A DNA stretch of 36,936 nt, from contig NZ_JAPJNQ010000012.1 in NCBI RefSeq assembly GCF_030826625.1, forward strand, positions 1-36,936, given 5' to 3'. How positions within the stretch are numbered: the stretch's first letter is position 1; each line of letters starts with the position of its first letter. Under the pieces are notes generated by a model. That model saw only the letters and a program-made list of their open reading frames with translations, did no database searches and had not been told where the DNA came from. The stretch comes from Corynebacterium sp. GTDB taxonomy: Bacteria; Actinomycetota; Actinomycetes; Mycobacteriales; Mycobacteriaceae. Both the position numbers and the translations under genes were made by a program. Positions 1 to 6,739 of this stretch are shown here, piece by piece.

Positions 1-251
1 CCGGTGGAGGAAAAATCGTAAACGCTCAACACATTGGGGTGGCGCAGCTGCGCCATGGCTCGTGCTTCACGGGTGAAGCGATCGCGCGAGATGGGATCGT
101 CCAGATAATCGCCGTCCATGACTTTCGCGGCGACCGCCCGGCCGAGTCGAAGATCGAGGCAGCGGTAGACCGTCGACATGCCTCCGCGGGCAATTGCACG
201 ATCGATACGATAGCGGGATTCGAGTACTTCGCCTTGAGCAAGCCTAGTCAT
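1..251 (-). CDS. pknL: Serine/threonine protein kinase, PknL-like (5' part only)
   Basis: Only the first 83 codons are present; the gene runs off the left edge. The reading frame starts at ATG 251-249 and shows the N-lobe of a Hanks-type kinase: a glycine-rich loop (IARGGMSTVY, about residues 19-28), the ATP-binding lysine in AAKVM, the alpha-C glutamate in TREARAM and the HPNV segment. Actinobacterial kinases of this type are membrane receptors that phosphorylate envelope and division proteins. The name PknL is inferred mainly from context: in Mycobacterium tuberculosis pknL (Rv2176) lies next to Rv2175c, mptA (Rv2174) and idsA2 (Rv2173), the same set of neighbours as here. The transmembrane and any PASTA region lie outside the window, so another Pkn paralogue cannot be excluded from the sequence alone. 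Confidence 0.85.
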   Translation of the reverse strand, partial: MTRLAQGEVLESRYRIDRAIARGGMSTVYRCLDLRLGRAVAAKVMDGDYLDDPISRDRFTREARAMAQLRHPNVLSVYDFSST

Positions 252-349
252 GGTTTCCAGTATGACTGATCAGCCACCGCAAATGTGCATAGAGGCAACG
301 AGGACGCCACGAGCCGGGTGTTGAATTCGGCCTTGAACTGGGGAGTAGA

Positions 350-742
350 GTGGTGGCCGTGAAGGAAAATAAGAAACAGTCGCGTGAACAATCGCTTGCC
401 GCTTTGCTTGCCGACGAAAAGCTGCTGAGCCTACCGGAAGTTGCTGACAAGCTCGGGCTCCGGATTACTCGAGTGCACGATCTGCTGTCGGCGAAGCGCA
501 TTATCGCAGTGGAGCTCGACGGCCGCCGTTATGTGCCGGCTGCGTTTTTTAACGACAAGGATGCGATCAGTAAACACGTCGCCGGTATTATCACGGTGCT
601 TTCCGACGGCGGGTACAGCAACGATGAGATTTTTCAGCACCTGTTCACTGTCGATGAAACCCTGCCTGGACGGCCAATTGATGCATTGCACGGGCACCTA
701 GCGCGGGAGGCTATTCGGCGTGCGCAGGCATTGGCTTTGTAG
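350..742 (+). CDS. Rv2175c-like winged-helix DNA-binding protein
   Basis: This 130-residue soluble protein is divergent from the pknL-like kinase. An excisionase-like helix-turn-helix lies at about residues 27-70 (LSLPEVADKLGLRITRVHDL, then a short basic wing with DGRRYVP), followed by a helical C-terminal domain. In M. tuberculosis the homologue Rv2175c is a DNA-binding substrate of PknL, which fits the adjacency. The first codons are GTG GTG GCC GTG AAG, so the start could be 350, 353 or 359; a GGGGAG run just upstream supports 350 or 353. The last 32 bases overlap the 3' end of the convergent mptA, and the stop codon lies inside a 15-bp repeat array that encodes the MptA tail. The target DNA is not known from the sequence. 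Confidence 0.85.
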   Translation: MVAVKENKKQSREQSLAALLADEKLLSLPEVADKLGLRITRVHDLLSAKRIIAVELDGRRYVPAAFFNDKDAISKHVAGIITVLSDGGYSNDEIFQHLFTVDETLPGRPIDALHGHLAREAIRRAQALAL

Positions 743-2267
743 AGCCCGTAGGCGTAGAGCCAATAGCCGTAGAGTCAGTAGCTGCAGATTCAGTAGGTGC
801 TGGATACGAAATGCGCGCGCCTAGTGGGAAGACCAACACGGTCAATGCCCACGCGAAGGCTGCCGTAGCCAGCACCCACACCAAGTTGTAGAACTGATGA
901 TTGCCCCCTGCGGCAAAACCCAACGCGATAAACACTGAGGCACCGGTAGCGAATTTCCACACCCACATCGGCGGGCGCGCTACACCAACCAGTGAAATCA
1001 GCGATGCGTAGTACCACGGCAGCGTCACCGAGTTAGCCACGAAGGCAACCGAATAAGCAGTAACGATTCCATGAACGGCCGCGCGTTGAGTTTTTCGGAA
1101 CACCAACCAGGCGATCACTAACCCGGCGAGCATCAACAGTGAGCCGACACTACGCGTAAGACTCAGCACTTGGTTATAGGTTAGAGAAACATCTGCCAAG
1201 CCCAGCACACCGCCGACGAGCACGTCAGTGAGCAATGTCGGCGCTGCCAATGGGTTGACCACCTTCGAGTTGCCGGTAATCTCTGTCAGCCAGCCCCACG
1301 ACGAACCCGAAGCCATTGTTACCGCCGCGATCACCGCGACGGTTTCGACCACGGCAACAATACCGGCGACGCCGAGCCCAACGATGCGTTTCCACAACGG
1401 ATCGCTCAGCGCGGTGTAATGCCGCAGTATCATCCACACCACGAACGGCAAGGCGATACCGGCGGTAGCCTTCAACGACACCGCCACCGCGATCAGCGCG
1501 ATGCCAAAGATAAAACGCTTGCGCAATGCCAACAGCAGGCCGATCGAGACCAGCCCAACCATGACGGATTCGTTGTGCATACCGCCGATTAAATGCAGGA
1601 TCATCACCGGATTCGCCGCGCCCAGCCATAAGGCCAACGCCGGGTTACCACCCAAGATGCGGGCGATTCGCGGGATAGCATAAACGATCCCGGCAAACCC
1701 GAGCACCGACAGCAGCTTGTAGGCGATAATTCCCGCAGTGACGTTGTCTCCAACGATGGTGGTGATGATCTCGCCAGTCCACAAATGCAGCGGGCCGTAG
1801 GGCGTGGTGGTATTGCGCCAATCGTGCGAAACCTCCAACAAATACGGCCCGGGATTGACCGCCGCGCCGTCATTATAAGGATCGAAGCCGTCGCGCAGCA
1901 TAGCGCCCTGCATCAGGTAGGAATAGACATCCCGCGAAGCCAAAGGCCCGGCCAGCAATAGCGGGGCCACCCAGACGATGATGTGCTTGCGCACGCGCCG
2001 GGGAGCTGATTGCTTGTCGACGAGCTCGCGACCCAACAATGCCCAGGCGAAGACCAATAAAAACAGTGCTATCCAATACACCACGCTGGCAAGCCCACGG
2101 GAGTGCCCGAAGCTGAGAAAACTAACTCCGAGTTCGTCTAAGATTCCGCCACGGTTGCGTGCAGCTCCGGCAGCAAACGACGACAGCGTGAGCGCTACGG
2201 TCGCGGCCAGGCCGAGCCACAACGGAGCCGGGATCCGAACCCGCACGCTCGGTTGTACCATCGTCAT
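711..2267 (-). CDS. mptA: Alpha-(1->6)-mannopyranosyltransferase MptA
   Basis: A 518-residue polytopic membrane protein of the GT-C glycosyltransferase type, with about a dozen hydrophobic segments. The large extracytoplasmic loop after the second or third helix contains SRDVYSYLMQG, with the acidic residue expected for polyprenyl-phosphate-sugar dependent enzymes. The family extends the alpha-1,6-mannan backbone of lipomannan/lipoarabinomannan from polyprenyl-phosphomannose on the outer face of the membrane. The assignment rests on this topology and on the idsA, Rv2175c-like and pknL neighbours, the same as in mycobacteria. Translation is coupled to idsA: its TGA and the mptA ATG share one base (TGATG at 2269-2265). 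The C-terminal tail (residues 492-511) consists of four degenerate five-residue repeats, TESAA/TDSTA/IGSTP/TGSTK, probably unstructured and not part of the catalytic fold. Confidence 0.88.
   Translation of the reverse strand: MTMVQPSVRVRIPAPLWLGLAATVALTLSSFAAGAARNRGGILDELGVSFLSFGHSRGLASVVYWIALFLLVFAWALLGRELVDKQSAPRRVRKHIIVWVAPLLLAGPLASRDVYSYLMQGAMLRDGFDPYNDGAAVNPGPYLLEVSHDWRNTTTPYGPLHLWTGEIITTIVGDNVTAGIIAYKLLSVLGFAGIVYAIPRIARILGGNPALALWLGAANPVMILHLIGGMHNESVMVGLVSIGLLLALRKRFIFGIALIAVAVSLKATAGIALPFVVWMILRHYTALSDPLWKRIVGLGVAGIVAVVETVAVIAAVTMASGSSWGWLTEITGNSKVVNPLAAPTLLTDVLVGGVLGLADVSLTYNQVLSLTRSVGSLLMLAGLVIAWLVFRKTQRAAVHGIVTAYSVAFVANSVTLPWYYASLISLVGVARPPMWVWKFATGASVFIALGFAAGGNHQFYNLVWVLATAAFAWALTVLVFPLGARISYPAPTESAATDSTAIGSTPTGSTKPMPAHAE
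735..794 (-). repeat. mptA: 15-bp x 4 tandem repeat in the mptA 3' end
   Basis: Four degenerate 15-base units read on the minus strand as Thr-Glu/Asp/Gly-Ser-Thr/Ala-X. They encode the low-complexity MptA tail. The unit nearest the stop spans the convergent overlap, so the Rv2175c-like gene ends inside the array. Confidence 0.8.
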
Positions 2268-3424
2268 CAGCTTTGGCGCCTTGTTGCTTTGATTGCCAAC
2301 GCTTCCAAATTGTCGCGGACTTCGTCGGCAAGCGCTACCTGATGCAAATAACCCAATCCAGAATCCCGCAGCTGTCTGATGTGCGCTTCGATTTCAGCGA
2401 CGGCACCGGAGTCCGTGATGATCTCGCGCATTCGGTTGATATCAGCCGGGTCGTCGGTGTTGCCGAGCATGCTTCGCAGTTCATTGGCAGCGGTGGGATC
2501 AGTCGTATCCGCGCGGGTTAGCGTGAGTGCCACCAACTCGGTCCGCTTGCCTTCACGCAAATCGTCGCCGGCGGGCTTGCCTGTGACGTCTGGATCACCG
2601 AATACCCCGAGCAGATCGTCGCGCAATTGGAACGCAATCCCGATATCGCGTCCGTAACCGCGGAAGGCTGCGATGAGTTCGTCGGAGCCACCACCGATCG
2701 CAGCTCCGAGGTGCAAGGGGCGTTCGATGGTATACGCAGCAGTCTTGAAACGGTTCACGTTTGCTGCCAAGCTGCGCGATTCGTCGGCACGTGCCTCCAA
2801 GGAAATATCCAGCATTTGGCCGCCGATGACTTCTTGCCGCATGCCGTGCCACGGCTGTTGCGCGCGTAGCAAAGCCTCCGGGCTGATTCCCGAACCGTGG
2901 AACAGATCATCGGCCCAGGCCAGGGCCATATCGCCGAGCAAGATGGCGATGGAAATACCGAAATGGCCAGCATCGCCTTTCAGATCGAACTGTTGGTGAG
3001 CATGAGCAACTTGACGGTGCACCGCAGGTTTGCCGCGCCGGGTTTCGGAGGCATCAAGAATATCGTCGTGGATGAGTGCGCAGGCCTGGATCAGTTCCAG
3101 GGCAGCGGCCGCACGGATAACCGCGTCCTGATCTTCGGAACCGTGATTATGTGCATGGGGATTCTCACCCCGGTAACCCTGTGGATTGATGTTTTCTGTG
3201 GCTGCACCCCAAAAACCCGCCCAGAGATATAACGGGCGGATCCGCTTGCCGCCGTCGAGAACAAAACGCTCCAGATAGTCGATGGCGCGGACAACCGGTT
3301 CGCCGATGTCGTTGAGCTCGTGCCGACGTTGTGCGAAAAAGTTTTCCAATTCTTGATGCACAGCAGCCGGAATTTTGTTGAGTGCGAGAAACGATGCGTT
3401 GGGATCGCGCGATTCGAATGCCAC
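2267..3424 (-). CDS. idsA: Geranylgeranyl diphosphate-type polyprenyl synthase (IdsA family)
   Basis: A trans-isoprenyl diphosphate synthase that condenses IPP with allylic diphosphates in the cytoplasm, feeding polyprenyl phosphates, menaquinone side chains and carotenoids. The first aspartate-rich motif is in ALIHDDILDASETRRGKP, the second in QLRDDLLGVFGD, and the substrate-binding GGKRIRP motif precedes them. Two starts are possible. An ATG at 3493 gives 408 residues but has no visible Shine-Dalgarno. GTG 3424 gives 385 residues and has AAGGA six bases upstream, so I prefer it; the extra 23 residues look unconserved. The product length (C15, C20 or longer) cannot be read from the sequence. 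In corynebacteria the gene next to mptA is the main GGPP synthase, hence the name. It is coupled to mptA by a one-base overlap. Confidence 0.9.
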   Translation of the reverse strand: MAFESRDPNASFLALNKIPAAVHQELENFFAQRRHELNDIGEPVVRAIDYLERFVLDGGKRIRPLYLWAGFWGAATENINPQGYRGENPHAHNHGSEDQDAVIRAAAALELIQACALIHDDILDASETRRGKPAVHRQVAHAHQQFDLKGDAGHFGISIAILLGDMALAWADDLFHGSGISPEALLRAQQPWHGMRQEVIGGQMLDISLEARADESRSLAANVNRFKTAAYTIERPLHLGAAIGGGSDELIAAFRGYGRDIGIAFQLRDDLLGVFGDPDVTGKPAGDDLREGKRTELVALTLTRADTTDPTAANELRSMLGNTDDPADINRMREIITDSGAVAEIEAHIRQLRDSGLGYLHQVALADEVRDNLEALAIKATRRQS

Positions 3425-3483
3425 AGATAGTCCTTGCAAAGGTGATTGGGTAAAAGACGAGTCCAGGCCAGGAAGCTGGCTGT

Positions 3484-3511
3484 CTACTGCCATATAGCTA
3501 CTGCCATATAG
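3484..3511 (-). repeat. 14-bp perfect tandem duplication upstream of idsA
   Basis: The unit CTACTGCCATATAG (plus strand) occurs at 3484-3497 and 3498-3511 without mismatch. Each copy contains an ATG on the minus strand (3493 and 3507). The upstream ATG opens a seven-codon frame that ends at a TAG just inside the downstream frame. The copies also duplicate a CTATAT segment that could resemble a -10 element. Confidence 0.9.
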
Positions 3512-3531
3512 TTAACTTTTTACCAGTGAGC

Positions 3532-4101
3532 CTACTGGTTGGTCGATGCTTCCAAGGGCAGAGGGGCTGCCAAAATCGCGTATGCGCGCTGATCGCCCGG
3601 ATAGTGTACGTGCCGAGCGAGGTCCTGAAAGCCCAAGGAGCGATATAGGCCGAATGCACGGTTGGCTTCATCTGGAACTTCTGGAGTGGAGAGCAGTAAA
3701 TATTTGGCGGGTAGGTTCCATGCGAGTTGCAGTAGTAGTTGCTTGCCGACGCCATGGCCCTGTAGTTGCGGTAAGACGTGAAGTTCTGCCAGTTCGACGT
3801 AGCTGGCAAGTTTCGCACGATGTTCGCTCGTGCTGCCTGCTTGCTCCAAGAAGGCACGCAGGTGATTATCCCACCAGTAGCCGCGGTAGCCGAGAAATCC
3901 GTAGGCAAGCCCGATGATGGTGTCGCCGACGACGGCAATGACCGCGGTGAATCCGGGGTGGAAAATATCGCGGCGCCAGGCGTTTACTCGACTGTTCCTC
4001 ATGGTGTGGGGGTAGTCCATTGCGTCGAGGTAGATGCTCACCAAATCCGGTGCCAGCAGGGAAAACTCTTGCGGGCTTATGCGACGGTATTCAATCTTCA
4101 T
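3532..4101 (-). CDS. GNAT-family N-acetyltransferase
   Basis: A 189-residue protein with one GNAT fold that transfers an acyl group from acyl-CoA to an amine. The acetyl-CoA binding motif A is clear: ELHVLPQLQGHGVGKQLLLQL, containing the QGHGVG pyrophosphate loop at about residues 120-140. The following VPDEANRAFGLYRSLGF segment is typical of motif B. M. tuberculosis has a GNAT protein (Rv2170) in the same neighbourhood, reported as a lysine acetyltransferase, but the substrate here cannot be inferred. The frame is open upstream to 4434, which would overlap the divergent HEPN gene; ATG 4101 begins where family-like sequence begins. No strong Shine-Dalgarno is seen at either site, so the start is uncertain. 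The stop is 38 bases before idsA ATG 3493 (107 before GTG 3424), and both read leftward. Confidence 0.85.
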   Translation of the reverse strand: MKIEYRRISPQEFSLLAPDLVSIYLDAMDYPHTMRNSRVNAWRRDIFHPGFTAVIAVVGDTIIGLAYGFLGYRGYWWDNHLRAFLEQAGSTSEHRAKLASYVELAELHVLPQLQGHGVGKQLLLQLAWNLPAKYLLLSTPEVPDEANRAFGLYRSLGFQDLARHVHYPGDQRAYAILAAPLPLEASTNQ

Positions 4102-4330
4102 GTTGGGCGGGAGCAATTCTTCGAACATTAATTCGAGGTTTGTGGGGTGGGTGTTAGTGGCGAGCCATAGTCTCAATTTCAACAGCGCAGCTTCATCGGT
4201 GAAGCGGTTAACGCAACCGAATGGTGCGAGGCGCTGAACGGCAAAGGCTCCAGGCTCAGCCCGGTAGAAAACCATCCTGAGTCTGGGCCTGGATACCGCA
4301 AAACTATGAATGTAGGCGAGGTGGGCAACG
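4102..4330. other. Gap between the divergent GNAT and HEPN genes
   Basis: If the acetyltransferase starts at 4101, these 229 bases are the divergent control region. The minus frame stays open across it without recognisable domain content. No clear promoter hexamers or repeats stand out. Confidence 0.4.
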
Positions 4331-4864
4331 ATGTCACAGGTGATTTCAGCAACGACTAAATTTAACCATACTGGCGGCACAGCGCGGGCAAGATCGCGTG
4401 TTGTGGCTAACTCAAGCACTAGGGCAGCGCGCACTGCGAAGTTGGCTGGCTCTACAATCGCCCGCTATTACAAGTTGCTAGAGACTGCAGATCTCCTCGT
4501 TGATCGAGCACGGCAATTTCTCCGGGATGGCGACCAGCAACAGGCGCTGGAATTCGCATACTGGGCGGGTTTGCGCTTAGCCGGAGCGCGCGTAATGGTC
4601 TCGCCGGTGGAAAAACGACGGCGGAAACCGAAGAGCGCATGGCAGCAATTGGCCTTAGTTAATAAGAGTGGTGAGCGGTGGGCTGAACTCTTCCAGCCTT
4701 ATTCGCAGCTGTCCCGTGAAATTGAATTGGGGTTGGGTGCGGAAATTTCTCAGCTGCATGTACATGCGTTGTTGAAGCAGGTGGCGGAATTTCGTGCGGA
4801 AGTCGCTGCCGTGCAGTTGGCGCCTCGTAATGCAACCGGCGGCGCACAGCATCAGGCGGCTTAG
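4331..4864 (+). CDS. HEPN-domain protein, SAV_6107 type
   Basis: A 177-residue, mostly alpha-helical cytoplasmic protein. After about 45 basic, Ser/Thr/Arg-rich residues comes a helical bundle (ARYYKLLETADLLVDRARQF, then QQALEFAYWAGLRLAGAR) that matches the small HEPN proteins conserved next to dcw clusters in Actinobacteria. HEPN domains are often RNases with an R-x4-6-H motif. I do not see a convincing catalytic motif, and no nucleotidyltransferase partner gene is adjacent, so toxin activity should not be assumed. The start at ATG 4331 is supported by a GAGGTGG site seven bases upstream. It is read in the same direction as the DUF3040 gene, 221 bases downstream. The function is unknown. Confidence 0.7.
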   Translation: MSQVISATTKFNHTGGTARARSRVVANSSTRAARTAKLAGSTIARYYKLLETADLLVDRARQFLRDGDQQQALEFAYWAGLRLAGARVMVSPVEKRRRKPKSAWQQLALVNKSGERWAELFQPYSQLSREIELGLGAEISQLHVHALLKQVAEFRAEVAAVQLAPRNATGGAQHQAA

Positions 4865-5003
4865 TCGGGGCTTGATATGTGTCAGGCACAGTGGTGATCT
4901 ACACAAGAAAAGTAGAAATTCCGGGAACTTTAGCGATAGTCTGGGCGTTAATTAGATAGAAAGCCGAAAGGGATGCGCTAAATTTCGCTCATCCATTTCG
5001 CGC

Positions 5004-5038
5004 TTTAGCTATTCAACAGCTAAACAACCATGTGGTTG
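5004..5038. promoter_or_regulatory. Two small dyads upstream of the DUF3040 gene
   Basis: TTTAGCT (5004-5010) is inverted as AGCTAAA (5018-5024) with seven bases between, and CAACCA (5025-5030) is inverted as TGGTTG (5033-5038). They lie 48-82 bases before the start codon in the 221-base gap after the HEPN gene. They could form an mRNA hairpin or an operator; no factor is suggested. The string GCGCTTTAGCT, which includes the first arm, recurs twice downstream of the gene in the 26-bp repeat. Confidence 0.35.
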
Positions 5039-5085
5039 CCGGCGAGCCGCATGGGATGTCATTCGCCCAACCAGGAGGAACCACC

Positions 5086-5526
5086 GTGGCGCTGTCAGAG
5101 CAAGAACAGCAAGCACTCCGCGAAATTGAGGAGTCGTTGCTCGCTGAGGATCCAAAATTCGGCTCCTCAGTGTCTGAAGAAGACTCATCCTTTACCGGCT
5201 TCGGGGAAGGTGGCGGGCTTACCCTCCGTGGGGTAGCACTGGCTGTGGTTGGTTTGCTTGCCGTCATTGGTGGTGCGGCAGCAGCGCAATTTAGCCTGTG
5301 GTATATCGCGATCAGCATCATTGGCTTTTTGATTATGTTCGGCGCTGGCGTTTGGATGCTGCGTGGCGGGAATAGTTCCGGTAGTCAACTGTCTGCAGCG
5401 TCATTGTCTAATGCCGTTTCTTCGTCGAAAACTTCGAAGAATGCATCAGCTTCGCGCAACGGTGGCAAGCGCACGTTGGGCGACAAAATGGAAGAGCGGT
5501 TCCGCTCCCGTTTCGACGAAAACTAA
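5086..5526 (+). CDS. DUF3040 small membrane protein
   Basis: A 146-residue protein starting at GTG 5086, with a perfect AGGAGG at 5073-5078. The N-terminus (LSEQEQQALREIEESLLAED) is the DUF3040 signature, an acidic cytoplasmic helix. Two adjacent membrane helices follow at about residues 48-68 and 70-90 with a very short turn, then a Ser/Lys-rich tail ending in GDKMEERFRSRFDEN. The mycobacterial homologue Rv2169c also lies just before mraZ. Its role is unknown; the constant position beside the division cluster suggests an envelope function, which is inference. A longer frame opens at 5032 but lacks a ribosome-binding site. Confidence 0.88.
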   Translation: MALSEQEQQALREIEESLLAEDPKFGSSVSEEDSSFTGFGEGGGLTLRGVALAVVGLLAVIGGAAAAQFSLWYIAISIIGFLIMFGAGVWMLRGGNSSGSQLSAASLSNAVSSSKTSKNASASRNGGKRTLGDKMEERFRSRFDEN

Positions 5527-5547
5527 CCGTTACAGGCGCAGGAATGC

Positions 5548-5599
5548 TGCGCTTTAGCTCAACGTTTTAGCTCTGCGCTTTAGCTCAACGTTTTCGCTC
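5548..5599. repeat. 26-bp tandem duplication after the DUF3040 gene
   Basis: Two head-to-tail copies (5548-5573 and 5574-5599) differ at one base (A in copy 1, C in copy 2, position 22). Each begins TGCGCTTTAGCTCAACG. It begins 21 bases after the stop codon and ends 50 bases before the terminator. Confidence 0.9.
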
Positions 5600-5649
5600 A
5601 ACCTGGAGTTGGATCCTGTAGTTCATCACTACATTTCATAGCGAAAGAT

Positions 5650-5689
5650 AACCCCGCGATGGTCTAGGTGATCATCGCGGGGTTTGTTG
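5650..5689 (+). terminator. Intrinsic terminator after the DUF3040 gene
   Basis: A perfect 12-bp stem, AACCCCGCGATG (5650-5661) with CATCGCGGGGTT (5673-5684), an 11-base loop, then TTTGTTG. It separates the DUF3040 transcript from the mraZ regulatory region. Confidence 0.85.
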
Positions 5690-5731
5690 CGATTTAGTAG
5701 CGCTTGAATTCTCGCGGTTTTGCCCCCGCGC

Positions 5732-5785
5732 CCCACTGGGCCCCACTTTTTGGGACGATCACCCCCTTCACCCACTTTGTCCCAC
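5732..5785 (-). promoter_or_regulatory. Reverse-oriented GTGGG repeats resembling MraZ boxes
   Basis: On the minus strand GTGGG occurs at 5785-5781, 5775-5771, 5746-5742 and 5736-5732. These are two pairs, each with an exact 10-base period, the pairs 29 bases apart; one internal step (5766-5762) reads GGGGG. The form AAAGTGGG matches the repeats of the forward array at 5991-6015. No gene is transcribed leftward from here within 1.2 kb. Binding by MraZ is inference. Confidence 0.5.
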
Positions 5786-5990
5786 CACTGACGAAAAACT
5801 GGCTTGGTAACATCCGTAAAGCTTGTTCGCAACAGTATTTCCAGTGGTCAACCGCGTAAGAGTATATCTGCTTTTGGGTAGAGGCAAAGAATTTTAGGAA
5901 TTTTCCCCACCCTTTTTCTTGTCTGCTACCTGCAGAAATGTGCCTGGGATTTCGTGAATGATGATTATGGTGTGGTGTCTGGGGTTGATT
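5786..5990. other. Gene-free stretch upstream of mraZ
   Basis: No supportable coding frame is seen on either strand: no ribosome-binding sites and no recognisable proteins. The sequence is AT-richer than its neighbours and ends in a G/T-rich run that leads into the MraZ repeats. The mraZ promoter is presumably near its right end or within 6016-6130. Confidence 0.4.
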
Positions 5991-6015
5991 GTGGGGGAAA
6001 GTGGGGTAGAGTGGG
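5991..6015 (+). promoter_or_regulatory. MraZ box: three GTGGG repeats with 10-bp period
   Basis: GTGGG begins at 5991, 6001 and 6011, each followed by a five-base spacer. This is the arrangement known for MraZ operators (TGGGN repeats with 5-base spacers in Escherichia coli, AAAGTGG repeats in Mollicutes). It lies 147 bases before the mraZ start codon, in the expected place for autoregulation and control of the downstream dcw genes. Confidence 0.8.
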
Positions 6016-6161
6016 CGTAGTCGAAGCAACCGGACTTGGTTTCTGTAGTTGAACCCCGAAGATAATTCGCTCAGGTTCAATCGTGGAAATTAAGCGAAGG
6101 TAGCAACGACACGGAGAAAACCCGTGTACCGGAGGAGTTGAGCGACAGGAGGTCACCGAGA

Positions 6162-6596
6162 ATGTTTCTCGGCACGTACACTCCCAAGCTTGATGACAAA
6201 GGACGCCTGACACTTCCAGCGAAATTTCGCGATGAATTAGCTGGTGGGCTGATGGTAACGAAGGGGCAGGATCACTCTTTAGCGGTCTATCCCCGGGAAG
6301 AGTTCGCTGCTCGCGCACGAAAAGCGGCAACGGTCTCGCGTACCAACCCGGAGGCTCGTGCGTTTATTCGTAACTTGGCTGCAAGTGCGGATGAACAACG
6401 CCCCGACGGTAATGGTCGTATTACGCTGTCAGCGGCGCACCGCGAATACGCAAACCTGTCGAAGGAATGCGTGGTCGTTGGTTCCGTGGATTTTCTCGAA
6501 ATCTGGGACAAAGAGTCCTGGGCCGCATACCAAGAACAGACCGAGGCTGCTTATTCCGCAGCCGACGCTGACGAAGTGCTGGCTGGCCTTCTCTAA
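6162..6596 (+). CDS. mraZ: Transcriptional regulator MraZ
   Basis: A 144-residue protein with two AbrB-like MraZ domains. The first begins MFLGTYTPKLDDKGRLTLPAKF, the second around DGNGRITLSAAHREYANL; each holds the DKGR/GNGR-type DNA-contact motif. MraZ forms ring oligomers that bind the repeated GTGGG boxes upstream and usually represses its own operon; in Corynebacterium glutamicum it is reported to limit ftsL expression. ATG 6162 is chosen because AGGAGG ends nine bases before it and because the family begins at MFLGTYTP; an upstream GTG at 6138 in frame would add eight residues. First gene of the dcw operon; 143 bases separate it from rsmH, a gap that holds no gene. Confidence 0.95.
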   Translation: MFLGTYTPKLDDKGRLTLPAKFRDELAGGLMVTKGQDHSLAVYPREEFAARARKAATVSRTNPEARAFIRNLAASADEQRPDGNGRITLSAAHREYANLSKECVVVGSVDFLEIWDKESWAAYQEQTEAAYSAADADEVLAGLL

Positions 6597-6739
6597 GGCG
6601 GCGCACGGAGTGCGTATAAGGACTCTGTTCGAGGCGGATGCCTCTGGTGTACTTCCCCGACATCAGAAACCTGCCTCGGACAGAGCCCTATATGCACCCC
6701 AATATCATGAGACTTTCGCGCGAGGGGAGGACAGTAGCC

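Noticed and set aside
3513..3535. Hairpin ACCAGT/ACTGGT at the end of the GNAT gene as a terminator
   Set aside because: The stem is only six base pairs and is followed by A residues rather than T on the transcribed strand, so it is not an intrinsic terminator.
4102..4434. N-terminal extension of the GNAT protein to 300 residues
   Set aside because: It would overlap the divergent HEPN gene, has no ribosome-binding site, and family-like sequence begins only at ATG 4101.
5958..6020. A 20-codon frame through the MraZ repeats (possible leader peptide)
   Set aside because: It has no ribosome-binding site, its codons are dictated by the GTGGG repeats, and it overlaps the operator.
5694..6080. A 128-codon minus-strand frame in the gap before mraZ
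   Set aside because: The product is Pro/His/Arg/Gln-rich without domain features, and the frame covers the terminator-to-operator region; there is no start signal.
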